Origin: Thermoplasmatota archaeon
GTDB lineage: Archaea > Thermoplasmatota > Penumbrarchaeia > Penumbrarchaeales > Penumbrarchaeaceae
Direction: 5' to 3'
DNA length: 64,000 bases
Assembly: GCA_025457865.1 (NCBI GenBank)
Contig: JALOTP010000003.1
Span: 1-64,000, forward strand
In this document: piece after piece, positions 62,380 to 64,000 of the stretch
Layout of the letters: every line of letters starts with the position of its first letter
Numbering within the stretch: position 1 is the first letter of the stretch
The notes under the pieces: generated by a model
Seen by the model: the letters and a program-made list of their open reading frames with translations, nothing else
Database searches by the model: none
What the model was told of the DNA's origin: nothing
Position numbers and translations under genes: made by a program

Positions 62380-64000
62380 GTGGAGCAAAAGGAAGGACAC
62401 ATCGTCCATCCCCTCATCAAAGAATTTGCCATCAAGGCGAGGGACTACCAGATCGATATCGCCAGGACAGCACAGATAAGATCGACCCTTGTCGTGCTCC
62501 CGACCGGCCTGGGGAAGACGATCATCGCCCTCTTCCTTATGGCCGAGAGGTTGATGGACCCTCGTTCCAGTGTCCTCATGATGGCCCCCACCAAGCCGTT
62601 GGTGGAGCAGCACCGCTCCTTCCTTTCCGAGATGCTCCCGGGTCTTACGATCTGCATGTTGACCGGTGAGGTCCCGCCCGAGAGGAGGAAAGAGGAGTAC
62701 ATGACGAACCGTATCGTGGTGACCACGCCTCAGGTGGTAAAGAACGATCTGATCTCCGGGGAGTTCGATATCTCATCGTTCTCCACCCTGGTAGTAGATG
62801 AAGCGCACAGGGCGGTGGGTGACTATCCTTACCCGTTCATTGCTGGGGCCTTCTATGGGAAGCACCCTGACGGATTGCTCCTTGGCCTCACCGCCTCGCC
62901 GGGACATGACCCATCAAGGATCCATGAGGTCTGCCGCAACCTAGGGATAGAGAACATAGAGGTGAGGGTGGACTCGGACCCCGATGTCAGACCCTACGTT
63001 CAGGATATGGACGTTACAACGGTCAAGGTTGAGGTCTCCCAGGGGATGCGGACCGTCATCCAGATGCTTGAGAGGATGTTCCTGGAGCGGATATCGAAGC
63101 TCCAGAGGATGGGGGTCCTCAGAAAGGGATCGGTCACGAGCGTAAAGGAGCTCATAGGGGCCGCTCACAGGATCCAGGAGATGATAGTCAAGGCACCAAA
63201 GGAGGGCGGGGCCTACTACCAGGCCATGTCGGTCCAGGCCCAGGCCATGAAGGTCGCTCACGCCCTGGAGCTGGCCGAGACCCAGGGTACCGAGGCATTG
63301 TACCAGTACATGGACAGGTTGCTCAAGGAATCGTCCGCTCCGAGCTGTTCGAAGGCAACGAGGTCCGTGGTATCGGACCAGGCCTTCGGAATGGTGCTCA
63401 ACAAGGTTGGAGCGTTGAGGGGCGAGCCACATCCCAAGCTTGAAGCGGTGGTGAGGTTCATCAGACAGCAGCTGAGGGAGGACCCCGCTTCAAGGATCAT
63501 AGCGTTCACCCATTACAGGGATACCGCCACCATGGTGCTCTCGAAGCTCAAACCCTTTGAGGGGATGGGTATAAGAGCGGTCAGGTTCGTGGGTCAGGCC
63601 ACAAGGGATGATGATACGGGGCTGTCCCAGAAAGAGCAGAAGGCCGTCCTTGACCGCTTCAGGGAGGGCGATGCCAATGTTCTCATTGCCACTTCCGTCG
63701 CCGAAGAGGGTCTGGACATTCCCGGGGCCGACCTGGTGATATTCTACGAGCCCGTCCCCTCCGAGATCAGGACCATACAGAGGCGTGGCAGGACCGGCCG
63801 TCATTCGGCCGGAAAGGTCATAGTCCTCGTGAGCAAGGAGACCAGGGACATTGCATATTCCTTCTCGGCCAGAGATAAGGAGGCAAGGATGGAGAGACAG
63901 CTCCTATCCCTCAGGAGGATGCTTTCCAGGATGCCACTTCCGACCAGAGAGAGAAAATCCCCTTCCCCTCTCCTTGATCAGAGGAACCCAACAACGCTCG
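62380..64000 (+). CDS. hef: Hef-type helicase (FANCM/XPF family), 3' partial
   Basis: This frame is missing from the ORF track because no stop occurs before base 64000; 540 codons are present. Superfamily 2 motifs appear in order: RDYQ (Q-motif), LPTGLGKT (Walker A) near residue 44, APTKPLVEQH, VDEAHRA near 140, LTASPG near 171, then a helical insertion (~200-330) as in Hef/FANCM. Next come AFTHYRDT, ATSVAEEGLDIPGADLVIFYE and QRRGRTGR near 470. Hef processes stalled replication forks; in complete proteins an XPF nuclease domain follows, which would be beyond this window. Whether it is present here cannot be seen. GTG start at the predicted leaderless position, family N-terminus HPLIKEFAIKARDYQ. 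Confidence 0.93.
   Translation, partial: MEQKEGHIVHPLIKEFAIKARDYQIDIARTAQIRSTLVVLPTGLGKTIIALFLMAERLMDPRSSVLMMAPTKPLVEQHRSFLSEMLPGLTICMLTGEVPPERRKEEYMTNRIVVTTPQVVKNDLISGEFDISSFSTLVVDEAHRAVGDYPYPFIAGAFYGKHPDGLLLGLTASPGHDPSRIHEVCRNLGIENIEVRVDSDPDVRPYVQDMDVTTVKVEVSQGMRTVIQMLERMFLERISKLQRMGVLRKGSVTSVKELIGAAHRIQEMIVKAPKEGGAYYQAMSVQAQAMKVAHALELAETQGTEALYQYMDRLLKESSAPSCSKATRSVVSDQAFGMVLNKVGALRGEPHPKLEAVVRFIRQQLREDPASRIIAFTHYRDTATMVLSKLKPFEGMGIRAVRFVGQATRDDDTGLSQKEQKAVLDRFREGDANVLIATSVAEEGLDIPGADLVIFYEPVPSEIRTIQRRGRTGRHSAGKVIVLVSKETRDIAYSFSARDKEARMERQLLSLRRMLSRMPLPTRERKSPSPLLDQRNPTTL

Noticed and set aside
62941-63804. Minus-strand ORFs at the right edge
   Set aside because: Antisense shadows of the partial hef gene, which the ORF track omits because it has no stop in the window.

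Overview
The window looks like a chromosome segment of a euryarchaeon, most plausibly a member of the Thermoplasmatota outside the Thermoplasmatales. The archaeal assignment rests on genes seen here: both subunits of DNA topoisomerase VI, the small subunit of family-D DNA polymerase, a Hef-type helicase, diphthine synthase, an AglB/STT3 oligosaccharyltransferase, DUF1616 and DUF58 membrane proteins, and a COG1395-type regulator. Promoters carry archaeal TATA boxes about 25-35 bases before short or absent leaders, and many starts sit behind strong GGAGG-type ribosome sites, several of them TTG. The lineage is inference from the abundance of giant single-pass surface proteins.

Layout. 1-6116: a partial Ca-binding (thrombospondin type 3) protein, a terminator, and an Asp-box propeller surface protein. 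6182-11085: a DHH phosphoesterase convergent with a Ca-type P-ATPase. 11213-22261 (minus): AglB fused to about 1500 residues of repeat modules, then a translationally coupled DUF1616-DUF58-membrane protein operon. 22359-29660: a YitT-family protein, a beta-helix surface protein, a COG1395 regulator and, divergently, ornithine carbamoyltransferase. 29663-32010: PolD small subunit divergent from a tandem ribbon-helix-helix regulator with four evenly spaced operators. 32133-37536: a surface MBL-fold/PKD protein, HflX and GalU.

37366-42785 is a mosaic accessory region. The 3' end of galU and a promoter plus small membrane ORF are each present twice. Between them sit different cargo genes: a seven-bladed FG-GAP (integrin-alpha-like) protein in one unit, and a small AT-rich membrane protein in the other. 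42799-47444 (minus) is a housekeeping operon: top6B, top6A, dph5, larE. 47539-54094 holds a CorA-shaped unknown, a radical SAM protein and a second beta-helix surface protein. 54082-55319 holds a dual-specificity phosphatase and a sugar nucleotidyltransferase. 55388-61773 is a cluster of exported proteins with pilin-like N-termini, including a 1541-residue protein whose best start is a CTG overlapping the previous stop. 61844-64000 has a zinc-ribbon protein divergent from the N-terminal part of Hef.

Theme: much of the window builds and decorates a cell surface. Six large exported or anchored proteins rich in N-x-S/T sequons sit near the oligosaccharyltransferase and sugar-nucleotide enzymes. 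Five share a signal peptide or anchor, beta-rich ectodomain, single transmembrane helix and long charged cytosolic tail. No rRNA, tRNA, CRISPR array or recognisable transposase was seen.
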